Shown here in pieces: positions 1 to 8,866 of a stretch of DNA of 64,000 nucleotides (positions are counted from its first letter, which is position 1; each line of letters opens with the position of its first letter). Position numbers and translations under genes: made by a program. Under the pieces are notes generated by a model. That model was not told the origin of the DNA, searched no databases, and saw only the letters and a list, made by a program, of their open reading frames with translations. The stretch is from contig NZ_JAHPZX010000002.1 of the NCBI RefSeq assembly GCF_021325795.1, positions 1,054,001-1,118,000 on the forward strand. Reading direction: 5' to 3'. The stretch comes from Bordetella sp. LUAb4 (GTDB lineage: Bacteria > Pseudomonadota > Gammaproteobacteria > Burkholderiales > Burkholderiaceae_B).

Positions 1-482
1 TCAACAACGCCGGTATCTTCATCAGCAAGCCCTTCACCGACTACACCGTCGAGGACTACACGCGAGCCCTGCACGTGAACCTGGACGGCTTCTTCCACAT
101 CACGCAGGCCGTGCTGCCCCATATGCTGCGGCAGGAACATGGCCATATCGTGCAGATCACCACGACGCTGGTCAATCAGGCCATCGCCGGCGTGTCCGCG
201 GGACTGGCCTCGCTGACCAAGGGCGGACTGGACGCCGCCACCCGTGGCCTGGCCATCGAATACGCCAAGCAAGGCATACGCGTGAATGCCGTCGCGCCCG
301 GCATCATCAAGACGCCCATGCACGCGCCGGAAACGCATGACGCCCTCGCCCAGTTGCATCCCATGGGCCGTATGGGCGAGACCGAGGACATCGTCGAGGC
401 CGTGCTGTATCTTGAACGCGCCGGCTTCGTTACCGGCGAAACGTTGAATGTCGACGGCGGACAGCACGCCGGCCGCTGGTAA
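1..482 (+). CDS. SDR-family oxidoreductase, 5' truncated by the window edge
   Basis: This is the C-terminal part of a short-chain dehydrogenase/reductase. The reading frame is open from the first bases and starts inside the NNAG motif of the Rossmann fold. The SDR landmarks VNAVAPGIIKTPMH and the closing VTGETLNVDGGQ are present. The residue that should be the catalytic Tyr of YxxxK is Ala: the codons at 207-221 read A-S-L-T-K. The Lys is kept. Fold assignment is secure. The substrate is unknown, and activity by the normal SDR mechanism is doubtful. A tautomerase gene follows after 24 bp, probably in the same operon. Confidence 0.85.
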   Translation, partial: NNAGIFISKPFTDYTVEDYTRALHVNLDGFFHITQAVLPHMLRQEHGHIVQITTTLVNQAIAGVSAGLASLTKGGLDAATRGLAIEYAKQGIRVNAVAPGIIKTPMHAPETHDALAQLHPMGRMGETEDIVEAVLYLERAGFVTGETLNVDGGQHAGRW

Positions 483-506
483 TCGCCGACCACCCAGGAG
501 CCCACC

Positions 507-764
507 ATGCCCTATGTCAACATCAAAGTCACCCGCGAAGGCACCGCGCCCGGCGCCACCGCCACCACCGCGGAGCAGAAGAAAGCCCTCATCAAAGGCG
601 TCAGCGATTTGCTCTTCGAAGTCCTGGGCAAGCCGCAAGCCTCGACCTTCGTCGTCATCGATGAAGTGGAAATGGAAAACTGGGGCGTGGGCGGTGTCAC
701 CGTGCCGGAATACCGCGCCCAGCAGCGCGGTAGCGGGGCCACGCCCACGAAGGCGGATAGCTGA
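507..764 (+). CDS. 4-oxalocrotonate tautomerase family protein
   Basis: A small protein of 85 aa that begins Met-Pro-Tyr. After Met removal it exposes the N-terminal Pro that serves as catalytic base in the 4-OT/tautomerase superfamily. The family pattern of a short beta strand (PYVNIKVT), a helix (EQKKALIKGVSDLL) and a second strand (TFVVIDEVEMENWGVGG) is visible. It is longer than the usual 60-70 aa because of an Ala/Thr-rich loop after strand 1 and a short tail. AGGAG lies 9 bp before the ATG. It follows the SDR gene closely, which suggests an aromatic or keto-acid catabolic role. The exact substrate cannot be read from sequence. Confidence 0.8.
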   Translation: MPYVNIKVTREGTAPGATATTAEQKKALIKGVSDLLFEVLGKPQASTFVVIDEVEMENWGVGGVTVPEYRAQQRGSGATPTKADS

Positions 765-858
765 CACCTGCGGAGTCGACGGCGCGGCGTTGGCAAACGA
801 TGTCCGCCGGGGCACGGGCGACAAGTGTCGTTCGACGGGCAACGTCCGCCGAATAAGA

Positions 859-893
859 AAAATGCCTGTGCGATTCAATCGCACGGGCATTTT
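859..893. terminator. bidirectional intrinsic terminator
   Basis: A near-perfect 16-bp stem (one G-T wobble) with a 3-nt loop, ending in A-runs on the left and T-runs on the right. It works for both strands and lies between the convergent tautomerase and mmsA genes. Confidence 0.8.
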
Positions 894-971
894 CAAAGCC
901 GACCACGCAGCAGCTGACCTCGCCAGCCCGGCAGCCGTCCAGACGACCGTGGGGCTGACGCCGGACGGACA

Positions 972-2465
972 CTATTTCATCGAAATAGTCGAATTCACCG
1001 TGCGTCCATGTCCCGACCAACGCGCGGTAATGGTCTTGGTCTGCGTCCAGAACTGCACCGCCTGCTTGCCGTTCGGCCCCAGGTCGCCAAGCTTGGACCC
1101 ACGCGAACCGGTGAAGCTGAACCAGGCCACCGGCACCGGAATGGGAATGTTGATCCCGATCTGGCCGACGTCGATGCTGTTCTGGAAATAGCGCGCCGCG
1201 GCCCCATCCTGGGTGAACAACGCCACGCCGTTGCCATTGGGATTGCCATTGATGAAGGCCACCGCATCTTCCAGCGTCTCCACCTCGACCACACACAGCA
1301 CCGGCCCGAAGATCTCCTCGGTATAGATCTTCATCTCGCCCTTGACCCCTGAAAACACCGTGGGTCCGACGAAATTGCCCTTCTCGAAACCGCTGATCTT
1401 CACGTCGCGGCCATCGAGCAGCAGTTGCGCGCCCTCGTCCACCCCCTGCTGGATCAGGCTTTCCACCCGTTTGCGCGCCGCCGGCGACACCAGGGGGCCA
1501 AGGTCAGCCTGCCGATCCGTTCCACTATTGACCTTCAGCTTGCGTGCACGCTCGACAAATTCCGGCAGCCATTCGCGCGACTGGCCGACGAACACCGCGA
1601 CCGATGTCGCCATGCAGCGCTGGCCGGCCGCGCCGAAAGCAGCGCCCAGCAACTGATTCAGCACCACTTCGGGATCCGCATCGGGCAGCACCACGCAGTG
1701 ATTCTTCGCGCCCATCATCGCCTGGCAACGCTTGCCGGCCTCCGAGGCGCGGTGATAGATCTCCGTTCCCACTCGCGTGGAGCCGATGAAGGACACCGCC
1801 TTGATGTCCGGGTGATCGCATATGCCCATGGCGATATCCGGCCCGCCATGCACGACGTTCAACACGCCCGGTGGCAGGCCCGCTTCCAACGCCAGTTGCG
1901 CCAGGAACAGCGAAGCCGTCGGATCCTGCTCGGAGGGCTTGAGGATGAAAGTATTGCCGCAGGACACGGCAATGGGGAACATGAAGCAAGGCAGCATCAC
2001 GGGAAAGTTGAAGGCCGTGATACCGGCGCACACGCCCAAGGGCTGGATCAGCGTATAGACGTCGATGCCTGACGCGGCGTTTTCCGCGTATTCGCCCAAC
2101 TGCAGGCTGGCGATGGCGCAAGCGTGCTCGACCACTTCCAGGCCGCGGCCCACCTCGCCTTCAGCATCGGGCAACGTCTTGCCGTGTTCGCGCGTGATCA
2201 TCTCGGCCAGCTTGCCGATGTTGTCGCGCAGCAATTGCTGGAACTTCAGCATCACGCGCATGCGTGTGCCCTGGCCCGCATTGCGCCAGGTCTGGTAGGC
2301 CTCCTTGGCATTGGCGACGGCGCGGTTCAGTTCCTCGGGCGTGGCGAAAGGCACTTGCGCCACCACCTCCTGGGTCGCGGGATTGATGACGTCGCGCCAC
2401 TGCGTGGTCTGCGATTGCACCAGTTCGCCGCCGATCAACAGGGGCAGGCGGGGGATGTCGGTCAT
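972..2465 (-). CDS. mmsA: CoA-acylating methylmalonate-semialdehyde dehydrogenase
   Basis: An aldehyde dehydrogenase superfamily protein of 497 aa, the normal MmsA length. It oxidises (methyl)malonate semialdehyde to propionyl- or acetyl-CoA with NAD+ and CoA, in valine and related degradation. The catalytic Cys sits in GQRCMATS. The Rossmann region has FIGSTRVG, and the C-terminal block around [16 protein letters not shown] is typical of MmsA rather than generic ALDH. GAGGAGA precedes the ATG. It lies 22 bp downstream of the periplasmic binding protein gene and is probably co-transcribed with it, opposite a LysR regulator. This suggests a substrate-induced catabolic unit. Confidence 0.92.
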   Translation of the reverse strand: MTDIPRLPLLIGGELVQSQTTQWRDVINPATQEVVAQVPFATPEELNRAVANAKEAYQTWRNAGQGTRMRVMLKFQQLLRDNIGKLAEMITREHGKTLPDAEGEVGRGLEVVEHACAIASLQLGEYAENAASGIDVYTLIQPLGVCAGITAFNFPVMLPCFMFPIAVSCGNTFILKPSEQDPTASLFLAQLALEAGLPPGVLNVVHGGPDIAMGICDHPDIKAVSFIGSTRVGTEIYHRASEAGKRCQAMMGAKNHCVVLPDADPEVVLNQLLGAAFGAAGQRCMATSVAVFVGQSREWLPEFVERARKLKVNSGTDRQADLGPLVSPAARKRVESLIQQGVDEGAQLLLDGRDVKISGFEKGNFVGPTVFSGVKGEMKIYTEEIFGPVLCVVEVETLEDAVAFINGNPNGNGVALFTQDGAAARYFQNSIDVGQIGINIPIPVPVAWFSFTGSRGSKLGDLGPNGKQAVQFWTQTKTITARWSGHGRTVNSTISMK

Positions 2466-2487
2466 GATGGTCTCCTCGTAAACAGTG

Positions 2488-3822
2488 TTATTGGCGCGCG
2501 GTCTGCTGCACCAGCGGGCAAGTGGAATCGGTCAGAGGCTGGAAGGCATCGGCGGCGGGAATCACCGATACCAGGCGCGAATAGTCCCACTCGCCACGCG
2601 ATTCGGACGGCGTCTTCACCTGGTACAGATACATATCGTGGATCACACGGCCATCGGGACGGATGGAGGCATTACGCATGATGGGATCGTCGATGGGCAT
2701 GCGCCGCATCTGCGCCGCCACCTTGTCGGCGTCGGTCGTGCCGGTGGCCGCGACAGCGCGCAGGTAATGCAGCACGCTGGAATAGACGCCGGCCTGGGTC
2801 ATTGTCGGCTTCAGCCCGCGGAAGGCCTTCTCATAACGCGCCGACCACTGGCGGGAAGCGTCGTCATAGTCCCAATAGAAGCCATCCACATAGGAAAGCC
2901 CTTGCGCGTTCTGCAGGCCCAGCGCACGCAAATCGGACAGGAAAACCAGCAGCGACACCAAGCGCTGGCCGCCCGACACGATGCCGAACTCACGCGCCTG
3001 CTTGACGGCATTGACGGTGTCCTGGCCGCCGTTGGCCAAGGCCACCACCTGCGCCTTGGAAGACTGCGCCTGCAACAGATAGGACGCAAAATCCGGCGCA
3101 TTCAGGGGATGGCGCACGCTGCCCAGCGTGGTGCCGCCCAGCGCTTTGACGGCCTTGGCGGTGTCGGCCTCCAGCGCATGGCCGAAGGCGTAGTCGACGG
3201 TGATGAAATACCAGGACTTGCCGCCGTTCGCCACGGTCGCCTTGGCCGCCGCCACCGATTGCGAATAGGTGTCGAACATCCAGTGGAAACCGGTGGGCGA
3301 ACATTCCTTGTTGGTCAGCGCCGTGGTAGCCGGGCCCGAAAACAGCGCGATGCGGTGCTTGTCACGGGCGATGCCTTGCACGGCCAGCGCCACCGCGGAA
3401 TTGGTCAGGTCGGCGATGGCGTTCACATTGTCCTGGTCGAACCATTCACGCGCGCGCGCCGCACCGACGTCGGCCTTGTTCTGGTTGTCGGCCGATACCA
3501 GCGTGATCTTCATACCCTTGCATTGGGAGGCAAGGCAATCATCGATGGCCATCTGCGCCGCCGCCACCGACCCGGCGCCCCCCATGGCGGCATAGTTGCC
3601 GGACATATCTGTCAGCACCCCGATCTTCACGGCGGGCTGGGCCGCGTGCGCGGCTTGCGGCTGCGCCAGGGCGCCCAACACGCCCACTACGCCTGCCGCG
3701 CCCAAGGACAGTTTGGGCAGGATGCGGCGAAGGCGGCCGAGGGTGGATGAAGCAAAAGGAAGTTGCGCGCGAGCGCGCGTCACGGCGCCCAGCGATGCTG
3801 GCGCGGCATTGCGGATGGTCAT
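2488..3822 (-). CDS. ABC transporter periplasmic substrate-binding protein, LivK type
   Basis: A type I periplasmic binding protein (peripla_BP_6/LivK family) of 444 aa. An unusually long N-terminal extension leads into a Sec signal ending near AQPQAAHAA, followed by [14 protein letters not shown]. It is clearly paralogous to the LivK of the operon at 54.6-59.4 kb, sharing [16 protein letters not shown], [19 protein letters not shown] and [10 protein letters not shown]. No permease or ATPase lies beside it, so it must borrow another transporter or act as an orphan receptor. The start is supported by AGGAGAC just upstream. The ligand is unknown; the mmsA neighbour hints at a catabolic substrate. 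Confidence 0.88.
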   Translation of the reverse strand: MTIRNAAPASLGAVTRARAQLPFASSTLGRLRRILPKLSLGAAGVVGVLGALAQPQAAHAAQPAVKIGVLTDMSGNYAAMGGAGSVAAAQMAIDDCLASQCKGMKITLVSADNQNKADVGAARAREWFDQDNVNAIADLTNSAVALAVQGIARDKHRIALFSGPATTALTNKECSPTGFHWMFDTYSQSVAAAKATVANGGKSWYFITVDYAFGHALEADTAKAVKALGGTTLGSVRHPLNAPDFASYLLQAQSSKAQVVALANGGQDTVNAVKQAREFGIVSGGQRLVSLLVFLSDLRALGLQNAQGLSYVDGFYWDYDDASRQWSARYEKAFRGLKPTMTQAGVYSSVLHYLRAVAATGTTDADKVAAQMRRMPIDDPIMRNASIRPDGRVIHDMYLYQVKTPSESRGEWDYSRLVSVIPAADAFQPLTDSTCPLVQQTARQ

Positions 3823-3955
3823 GGACTGTCTCCTGGTTCTTCGCTGCCGGCCGTGGGCGGTCTGACGCCACCTGCGGCCCGGGCGGTCTCTAACGGACCG
3901 TGGCCCAGTGTAGATGTGTAAAAATTCCCCAGCAACGGCATAAAATGCACATCGT

Positions 3956-3973
3956 TTGTGCGAAATTGCACAA
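3956..3973. promoter_or_regulatory. candidate LysR-type operator
   Basis: An 18-bp perfect interrupted palindrome, TTGTGC-N6-GCACAA. It lies in the 278-bp gap between the divergent binding-protein gene and the LysR gene. A further GCAC half-site at 3947-3950 overlaps it. This layout of a palindrome plus an extra half-site fits LysR-type regulation of both genes, but binding is inferred. Confidence 0.5.
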
Positions 3974-3995
3974 TCCAGGGAGTGAGATGTTTTTT

Positions 3996-4064
3996 GATGG
4001 GGGAGCCCCCCATCGTGCCCCGTTGGAAGGTCTTGGCCTGAAGCAGGATGGGGTCTCCCCCATC
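3996..4064. repeat. pair of GATGGGG/CCCCATC hairpin repeats
   Basis: Two small inverted repeats, GATGGGGG-N3-CCCCCATC at 3996-4014 and GATGGGG-N4-CCCCATC at 4047-4064, lie just before the LysR start. The same hairpin core recurs at 37894-37912 and 38046-38064, so this looks like a dispersed small repeat family. Function unknown. Confidence 0.6.
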
Positions 4065-4100
4065 ATTGAAACGCTACGCCGCAAGAAAAACGGAGACTTG

Positions 4101-5021
4101 ATGCTGGATTGGGACAGCCTGCGCTATTTCCTGGCGGTGGCGCGCACACAGCGCGTCAGCGCCGCCGCCCGCCTGCTGGGTGTGGAGCACACCACCGTCG
4201 CGCGCCGCGTGCGCGCGTTGGAAGCCGAGATGGACATCCTGCTGTTCGAGAAGTCCCGCAGCGCGGGCTTCATGCTGACGGAGGACGGCCAGCGGCTGTT
4301 TGTCCACGCGGAGCAAATGGAAACCTGCGTGCACAATGCGCGCGAAAACCTGTCCGGGGTCGGCCAGGCGCTCTCCGGACACATGCGCATCGGCGCCACG
4401 GAAGGATTCGGCAGCTATGTGCTGACACCCCTGGCCGCCGACTTCCAGCGGCGCTATCCGCATATCACCCTGGACATCCTGCCTGTGCCGCGCTTCGTCA
4501 GCCTGTCCAAGCGCGAAGCCGACCTCGCCATCACCATCGAGCGCCCGCAGCGTGGCCCTTATGTGTGCAGCAAGCTGTGCGACTACGCCCTGAAGCTCTA
4601 CGGAACGCCGGAGTATCTGGCGCGCCATCCGCCCATCCGCCATCGCGACGACCTGGCCAATCACACCTTCATCGGCTATGTCGACGAGCTGCTGTTCAGC
4701 GAACGCCTGCGCTATCTGGAAGACCTGCTGCCCGCCAGCCGCGTCGTCCTGCGCAGCACCAGCGTGATCGCCCAGTACCATGCGGCGCTGCAAGGTCAGT
4801 CCCTGGCCATCCTGCCCTGCTTCATCGCGGCGCAGGATCCCCGGCTGGTTCCCATCCTGGAGCGTGAAATCTCCATCACCCGCAGCTTCTGGATGTATTG
4901 CCACGAGGATCTGCGCAAGCTCAAGCGCGTCACCCTGCTATGGGATTTCATGCGCAAGTCGGTGCTGCGCAATGCCCCGCTGTTGGCGGGCCGCGCCGGC
5001 GCGCTGCGCTATCTGGCGTGA
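4101..5021 (+). CDS. LysR-family transcriptional regulator
   Basis: A LysR-type regulator of 306 aa. The N-terminal winged helix-turn-helix is plain: W-D-S-L-R-Y-F-L-A-V at the start, then AAARLLGVEHTTVARRVRALE. A LysR substrate-binding domain of the usual length follows. I chose the ATG at 4101 because it begins at the family start and has GGAG 5 bp upstream. The open frame extends back to 3900 but without family similarity. It is divergent from the binding-protein/mmsA genes, so it probably controls them in response to their substrate. Confidence 0.9.
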   Translation: MLDWDSLRYFLAVARTQRVSAAARLLGVEHTTVARRVRALEAEMDILLFEKSRSAGFMLTEDGQRLFVHAEQMETCVHNARENLSGVGQALSGHMRIGATEGFGSYVLTPLAADFQRRYPHITLDILPVPRFVSLSKREADLAITIERPQRGPYVCSKLCDYALKLYGTPEYLARHPPIRHRDDLANHTFIGYVDELLFSERLRYLEDLLPASRVVLRSTSVIAQYHAALQGQSLAILPCFIAAQDPRLVPILEREISITRSFWMYCHEDLRKLKRVTLLWDFMRKSVLRNAPLLAGRAGALRYLA

Positions 5022-5118
5022 CGCCACGCCGGCCCCGCCAGGCCGCCCGCCGCCCGCCGCCCACCCCAGCCCCAGCCCCCAGCCTCCAGCCAGCAACATC
5101 CAGGCGTCAGGCAGACGT

Positions 5119-5145
5119 AAAAAAGGAGGCGCATTGAGCGCCTCC
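5119..5145 (-). terminator. intrinsic terminator after lptF
   Basis: An 8-bp stem (GGAGGCGC/GCGCCTCC) with a 5-nt loop. On the minus strand it is followed by six T. It lies 15 bp past the lptF stop, so lptF transcription ends here. Confidence 0.8.
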
Positions 5146-5159
5146 CTTCTAGCCTATCC

Positions 5160-6296
5160 TCAAGCAGCGGCCGGACTCGGCGGCTTGCCGTTGCCACCCT
5201 TGTCGCGTGGCGCTTTCACCCGCAATCGGCGATGGAACAGATACAGGCCGAAGACCAGCACCACCGCATGAATGGCCCAGGAGCCCACGCTGAAAGGAAT
5301 GCGGCCATCGCTGATCCAGGCGCGCACCAGGTTGATCAGGTTCATGTACAACAAGGCCACCAGCCCGGAGATCAGCAGATCGCCGGAGCGCCCCAGACGC
5401 GGATTGACCGCGCCCAGCGGAATCGCCAGCAACGCCAGGTTCAGCGCGGCCAAAGGTAGGGATACCCGCCACATGACCTGCGACCACGAGCTGGTCGTAT
5501 TGTCTTCGACCAGTTGCATCGTCGAACGGGCCTTGCTGGAACGCTCGGCGGCAGCGCGCGCCGCTTCCACCGGATCGGTGCCGGTCTTGCTTTCCAGACG
5601 CACACCATAATGATCGAAGGACACCATGCGGAACTCGGCCGACCCCGGCTTCAAGTCATAGCGATGGCCCGATCCCAGCACCAGAAAGCGGTCGCCATTT
5701 GGCTGGACTTCGGTATGAGCGCTATCCGCGGTCAGCACGCTGAGCCATTCCGGATCGATGGCGCGCACGAACACGTGGCCCAATTCGTCATTGGGATTGG
5801 TGGGGCTTTCCGCGAAGAACACGCGGTCGCCGCTACTGGACTCGCCGAACTGGCCGGCGGTTACCTTGGACAGATCCGAACGCTGTTCAAAGCGCTGGCG
5901 ATACTCGCCGATCTGCCGATAGGCCCAGGGCGACGCTTCCAGCGTCAACACCGCCACCATGAAAGCGACCGGGATCGCCACGCGCATGACGGGGCGCAGC
6001 CAATCGGCCAGCGACAGGCCGCTGGCGAACCACACGACCATTTCGGATTCGCGGTAATTGCGGGTGACGGTGGTCAGCACCGCGATGAACAGCGCCACCG
6101 TCATGATGGTCGGCAAGGCCGTGATCGTGGAGAACGTCGCCAGGCCCAGCACAACGTCGGCGCCAATGGTCCCGCCCGCGGCTTCGCCTAGCAGACGCAC
6201 CAACAGAACACTGAGCCAAACTACTACCAGCGTGGAAAACACAACGCCTGCGTGACTCGTGATCTCGCTGACGACAGACCGTTTGAATAGGGACAT
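5160..6296 (-). CDS. lptF: lipopolysaccharide export ABC permease LptF
   Basis: An inner-membrane permease of the LptF/LptG (YjgP/YjgQ) family, 378 aa from the ATG at 6296. It has hydrophobic segments near the N-terminus (about residues 15-120), a periplasmic beta-jellyroll middle, and three C-terminal membrane segments. In the LptB2FGC complex it extracts LPS from the inner membrane. It diverges from pepA with a 55-bp gap, the same arrangement as E. coli lptF/pepA. Unusually, no lptG follows: a terminator comes directly after the stop and the next gene is a convergent LysR. Confidence 0.9.
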   Translation of the reverse strand: MSLFKRSVVSEITSHAGVVFSTLVVVWLSVLLVRLLGEAAGGTIGADVVLGLATFSTITALPTIMTVALFIAVLTTVTRNYRESEMVVWFASGLSLADWLRPVMRVAIPVAFMVAVLTLEASPWAYRQIGEYRQRFEQRSDLSKVTAGQFGESSSGDRVFFAESPTNPNDELGHVFVRAIDPEWLSVLTADSAHTEVQPNGDRFLVLGSGHRYDLKPGSAEFRMVSFDHYGVRLESKTGTDPVEAARAAAERSSKARSTMQLVEDNTTSSWSQVMWRVSLPLAALNLALLAIPLGAVNPRLGRSGDLLISGLVALLYMNLINLVRAWISDGRIPFSVGSWAIHAVVLVFGLYLFHRRLRVKAPRDKGGNGKPPSPAAA

Positions 6297-6351
6297 GGGA
6301 AAATATGCGGGATAATCGTCCGCACTGAACGACACTCGGGAAAAAGCCCTC

Positions 6352-7872
6352 ATGGAATTTAGCACACACAGCACTGCCTCCTTGCATCAGATCAAGACCG
6401 CCGCGCTGGCGTTGGGCGTCTACGCCGACGGCATCCTGTCGCCCGCCGCCGAACTGATCGACCGCGCCGCCAACGGCGCCTTGCGTGAAGTGGTGAAAAG
6501 TGAATTTCGCGGGCGCACCGGCAGCACCCTCGTATTGCGCGCCCTGCCCGGCGTGACGGCCCAGCGCGTCGTGCTGGTCGGCCTGGGCAAGCAGGCCGAC
6601 TACGTGGCACGTGCCCACGCCTCCGCCGAACAGGGCTTTGCCGCCTACCTGGTGTCGGCCCAACTGGCTGAAGGCGTGTCCACGCTGACCGCCAACGTGT
6701 ATGCCGATTCGACCGTGCGCGCCCGCAGCCGCGCCGCGGCCATCGCCGCCGGCAGCGCCTCGTACCACTACGATGCCACCTTCGGCAAACCCGACCGCGA
6801 CGCCCGCCCCAAGCTGAAGAAGATCACCCACGTCGTCGAACGCAGCGACGCCAGCCAGGCCCAGGCCGGCTTGCGCGAAGGCGGCGCCATTGCCAACGGC
6901 ATGGAATTGGCGCGTACGCTGGGCAACCTGCCCGGCAATGTCTGCACGCCGACCTACCTGGGCGAAACGGCCAAGAAACTGGGCCGCGAATTCAAATCGC
7001 TGAAAGTCGAGGTACTGGAGCGCAAGCAGATCGAGGCCCTGGGCATGGGCTCCTTCCTGTCCGTGGCGCGCGGCTCCGACGAGCCGCCGCGCTTCATCGT
7101 GCTGCGCCATACACCGCCCAAACCCGCCGGCACGCGCAAACCCGCCGCCGGCAAGGAAGCCGCCGGTCCGGTGGTGCTGGTCGGCAAGGGCATCACCTTC
7201 GACTCGGGCGGCATCTCGATCAAGCCGGCCGCCACCATGGACGAGATGAAGTTCGACATGTGCGGCGCCGCCAGCGTGCTGGGCACCTTCCGCGCCCTGG
7301 CCGAACTGGAACTGCCCTTCGAGGTCGTCGGCCTGGTCGCCAGCTGCGAAAACATGCCCAGCGGCAAGGCCAACAAGCCGGGCGACGTGGTCACGACCAT
7401 GTCGGGCCAGACCGTTGAAATCCTCAATACGGACGCCGAAGGGCGCCTGGTCCTGTGCGACGCGTTGACCTACGCGGAACGCTTCAAGCCGTCCGCCGTG
7501 ATCGACATCGCCACGCTTACGGGCGCCTGCGTGGTGGCCTTGGGCGCCGTCAACAGCGGCCTGTTCTCCAAGAACGACACCCTGGCGGACGCGCTGCTGC
7601 AGGCTGGCCGCGAGTCGCTCGACACCGCCTGGCGCATGCCTCTGGACGACGCCTATCAGGACCAGTTGAAGTCGAACTTCGCCGACATCGCCAATATCGG
7701 CGGCCCACCGGCCGGCGCGGTGACGGCGGCCTGCTTCCTGTCGCGCTTCACCAAGGCCTACCCGTGGGCCCACCTGGACATCGCCGGCACCGCCTGGCGC
7801 GGTGGCAAGGACAAGGGCTCGACCGGCCGGCCGGTGCCCCTGCTCATGCAATACCTGTTGAACCAGGCCTGA
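6352..7872 (+). CDS. pepA: leucyl aminopeptidase (M17)
   Basis: A cytosolic M17 aminopeptidase of 506 aa, usual length. The family signature NTDAEGRLVL is present, with the metal-binding Lys/Asp in GKGITFDSGG and the region MDEMKFDMCGAASVLG. It releases N-terminal residues, preferably Leu, from peptides. In some bacteria PepA also binds DNA. It diverges from lptF and is followed 58 bp later by holC, the conserved pepA-holC arrangement. Confidence 0.96.
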   Translation: MEFSTHSTASLHQIKTAALALGVYADGILSPAAELIDRAANGALREVVKSEFRGRTGSTLVLRALPGVTAQRVVLVGLGKQADYVARAHASAEQGFAAYLVSAQLAEGVSTLTANVYADSTVRARSRAAAIAAGSASYHYDATFGKPDRDARPKLKKITHVVERSDASQAQAGLREGGAIANGMELARTLGNLPGNVCTPTYLGETAKKLGREFKSLKVEVLERKQIEALGMGSFLSVARGSDEPPRFIVLRHTPPKPAGTRKPAAGKEAAGPVVLVGKGITFDSGGISIKPAATMDEMKFDMCGAASVLGTFRALAELELPFEVVGLVASCENMPSGKANKPGDVVTTMSGQTVEILNTDAEGRLVLCDALTYAERFKPSAVIDIATLTGACVVALGAVNSGLFSKNDTLADALLQAGRESLDTAWRMPLDDAYQDQLKSNFADIANIGGPPAGAVTAACFLSRFTKAYPWAHLDIAGTAWRGGKDKGSTGRPVPLLMQYLLNQA

Positions 7873-7930
7873 GCGGCGTCGTTTGGACACACAGGAACTG
7901 GACAAGCAGGAACGGGACAAGCAGAACCCC

Positions 7931-8395
7931 ATGCCGCGCATAGACTTCGCCTTCGGCGCATCCGACCGTCTGCGCACGGCCTGCCAGGTGGCGCGCAAGC
8001 AATACCTGGCAGGCCAGCGGCTGGTGGTGTACTGCACCGACGCCAGCCGCCTGGCCGCTTTCGACCGCCTGCTATGGGCCTTGGACGATATCTCCTTCGT
8101 GCCGCACGTGCTCGCCACCGATGCACTGGCCAGCGTCACCCCGGTGCTGCTGACCGCGGCGGATCCGGCGCGCGCGGCCGCGGCCGCCGGCACGGAAGGC
8201 ACGCCGCCCTGGCTGCTCAATTTGGACGATGGCTGCCCGCCCGGCTACGATGGCTATGCGCGCGTCCTGGAGATCGTCTCCCAAGACGACGACGACCGTC
8301 AGGCCGCGCGCAACCGCTGGCGCGAATATGTAGCGGCCGGCCATGAACCGCAGAGCCATGCCATCGGCGGCGGGCAACGCAGCCAGGAAGGATAA
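7931..8395 (+). CDS. holC: DNA polymerase III chi subunit
   Basis: The chi subunit of the replicative polymerase clamp loader, 154 aa. It links the holoenzyme to single-strand binding protein. Family hallmarks are RIDFAFGASDR at the start, VYCTDASRLAAFDRLLWA and the C-terminal acidic segment LNLDDGCPPGYDGYARVLEIV. I chose the ATG at 7931, which matches the family start. The frame extends to 7883 through a repetitive Asp/Lys/Gln stretch built from degenerate GGACAAGCAGGAAC repeats, which is probably not translated. The valS gene that often follows holC is absent. Confidence 0.88.
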   Translation: MPRIDFAFGASDRLRTACQVARKQYLAGQRLVVYCTDASRLAAFDRLLWALDDISFVPHVLATDALASVTPVLLTAADPARAAAAAGTEGTPPWLLNLDDGCPPGYDGYARVLEIVSQDDDDRQAARNRWREYVAAGHEPQSHAIGGGQRSQEG

Positions 8396-8417
8396 GTTTT
8401 ACCCATGGGTTTTACGC

Positions 8418-8720
8418 ATGTCTGACGCCCGGGACCAGGATCCCGCCATTCCCACCCTGACGATTCAGGCTGATCCGGAAGCGCCGGCGGCCATGCACGC
8501 GCACACGGCGCAGGACCTGCCCCCCCTGCTCACCGACGTCGTGGCACGCGGCGCCACGCAGTTGCCGCCCGACCCGGTGCTGCGCGCCGCCCTGCAGGCT
8601 GAACTCGAACATATGCTGGCCCAGGCACTGGAGCGCGCCATGCTCCATGTGCGCGAAGAAATGGAAGCTGAACTACCGGCAGCGGTAACGCGGGTGCTAT
8701 CGCGCTTGCGACCCGGCTGA
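8418..8720 (+). CDS. small hypothetical protein after holC
   Basis: Not recognised. It is 100 aa from the ATG at 8418 (longer starts exist at 8343 and 8358). The first half is acidic and Pro/Ala-rich and probably disordered. The second half is a predicted amphipathic helix pair with many Ala/Leu/Glu (LRAALQAELEHMLAQALERA). The gene begins 22 bp after holC and keeps coding-like codon use, so it is probably a real gene in the pepA-holC operon. No signal peptide or membrane segment is visible. Confidence 0.6.
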   Translation: MSDARDQDPAIPTLTIQADPEAPAAMHAHTAQDLPPLLTDVVARGATQLPPDPVLRAALQAELEHMLAQALERAMLHVREEMEAELPAAVTRVLSRLRPG

Positions 8721-8792
8721 AATCATCCCTTGCGATGAGGGCATATGCCCTAATATCTGCTGTGGCCTCACTGATAAAATCTCGAACTTAAG

Positions 8793-8820
8793 GGAACTGT
8801 CAGGTATCCTTCGCGTCAAA
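8793..8820 (+). promoter_or_regulatory. possible extracytoplasmic sigma (sigma-E-like) promoter
   Basis: GGAACT at 8793-8798 and TCAAA at 8816-8820 are separated by 17 bp, 46 bp before the Bax-inhibitor-like gene. This resembles the GGAACTT/TCTAA-type sigma-E promoter, and rpoE itself lies in the window. The match is partial. A 14-bp palindrome AGGGCATATGCCCT at 8738-8751 lies just upstream. Confidence 0.3.
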
Positions 8821-8866
8821 GTACCGTGTGGCCATATCAATAAGGCCCTTACAGGAGTCAAAACTC

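Noticed and set aside
448-1191. 247-aa plus-strand frame across the tautomerase gene and the terminator
   Set aside because: Runs through the tautomerase in another frame, the terminator hairpin and antisense mmsA.
5887-8220. 777-aa open frame on the minus strand opposite pepA and lptF
   Set aside because: Shadow of high-GC coding sequence. Its protein is Gly/His/Gln/Arg-rich without domains, while the plus-strand pepA is a clear family member.
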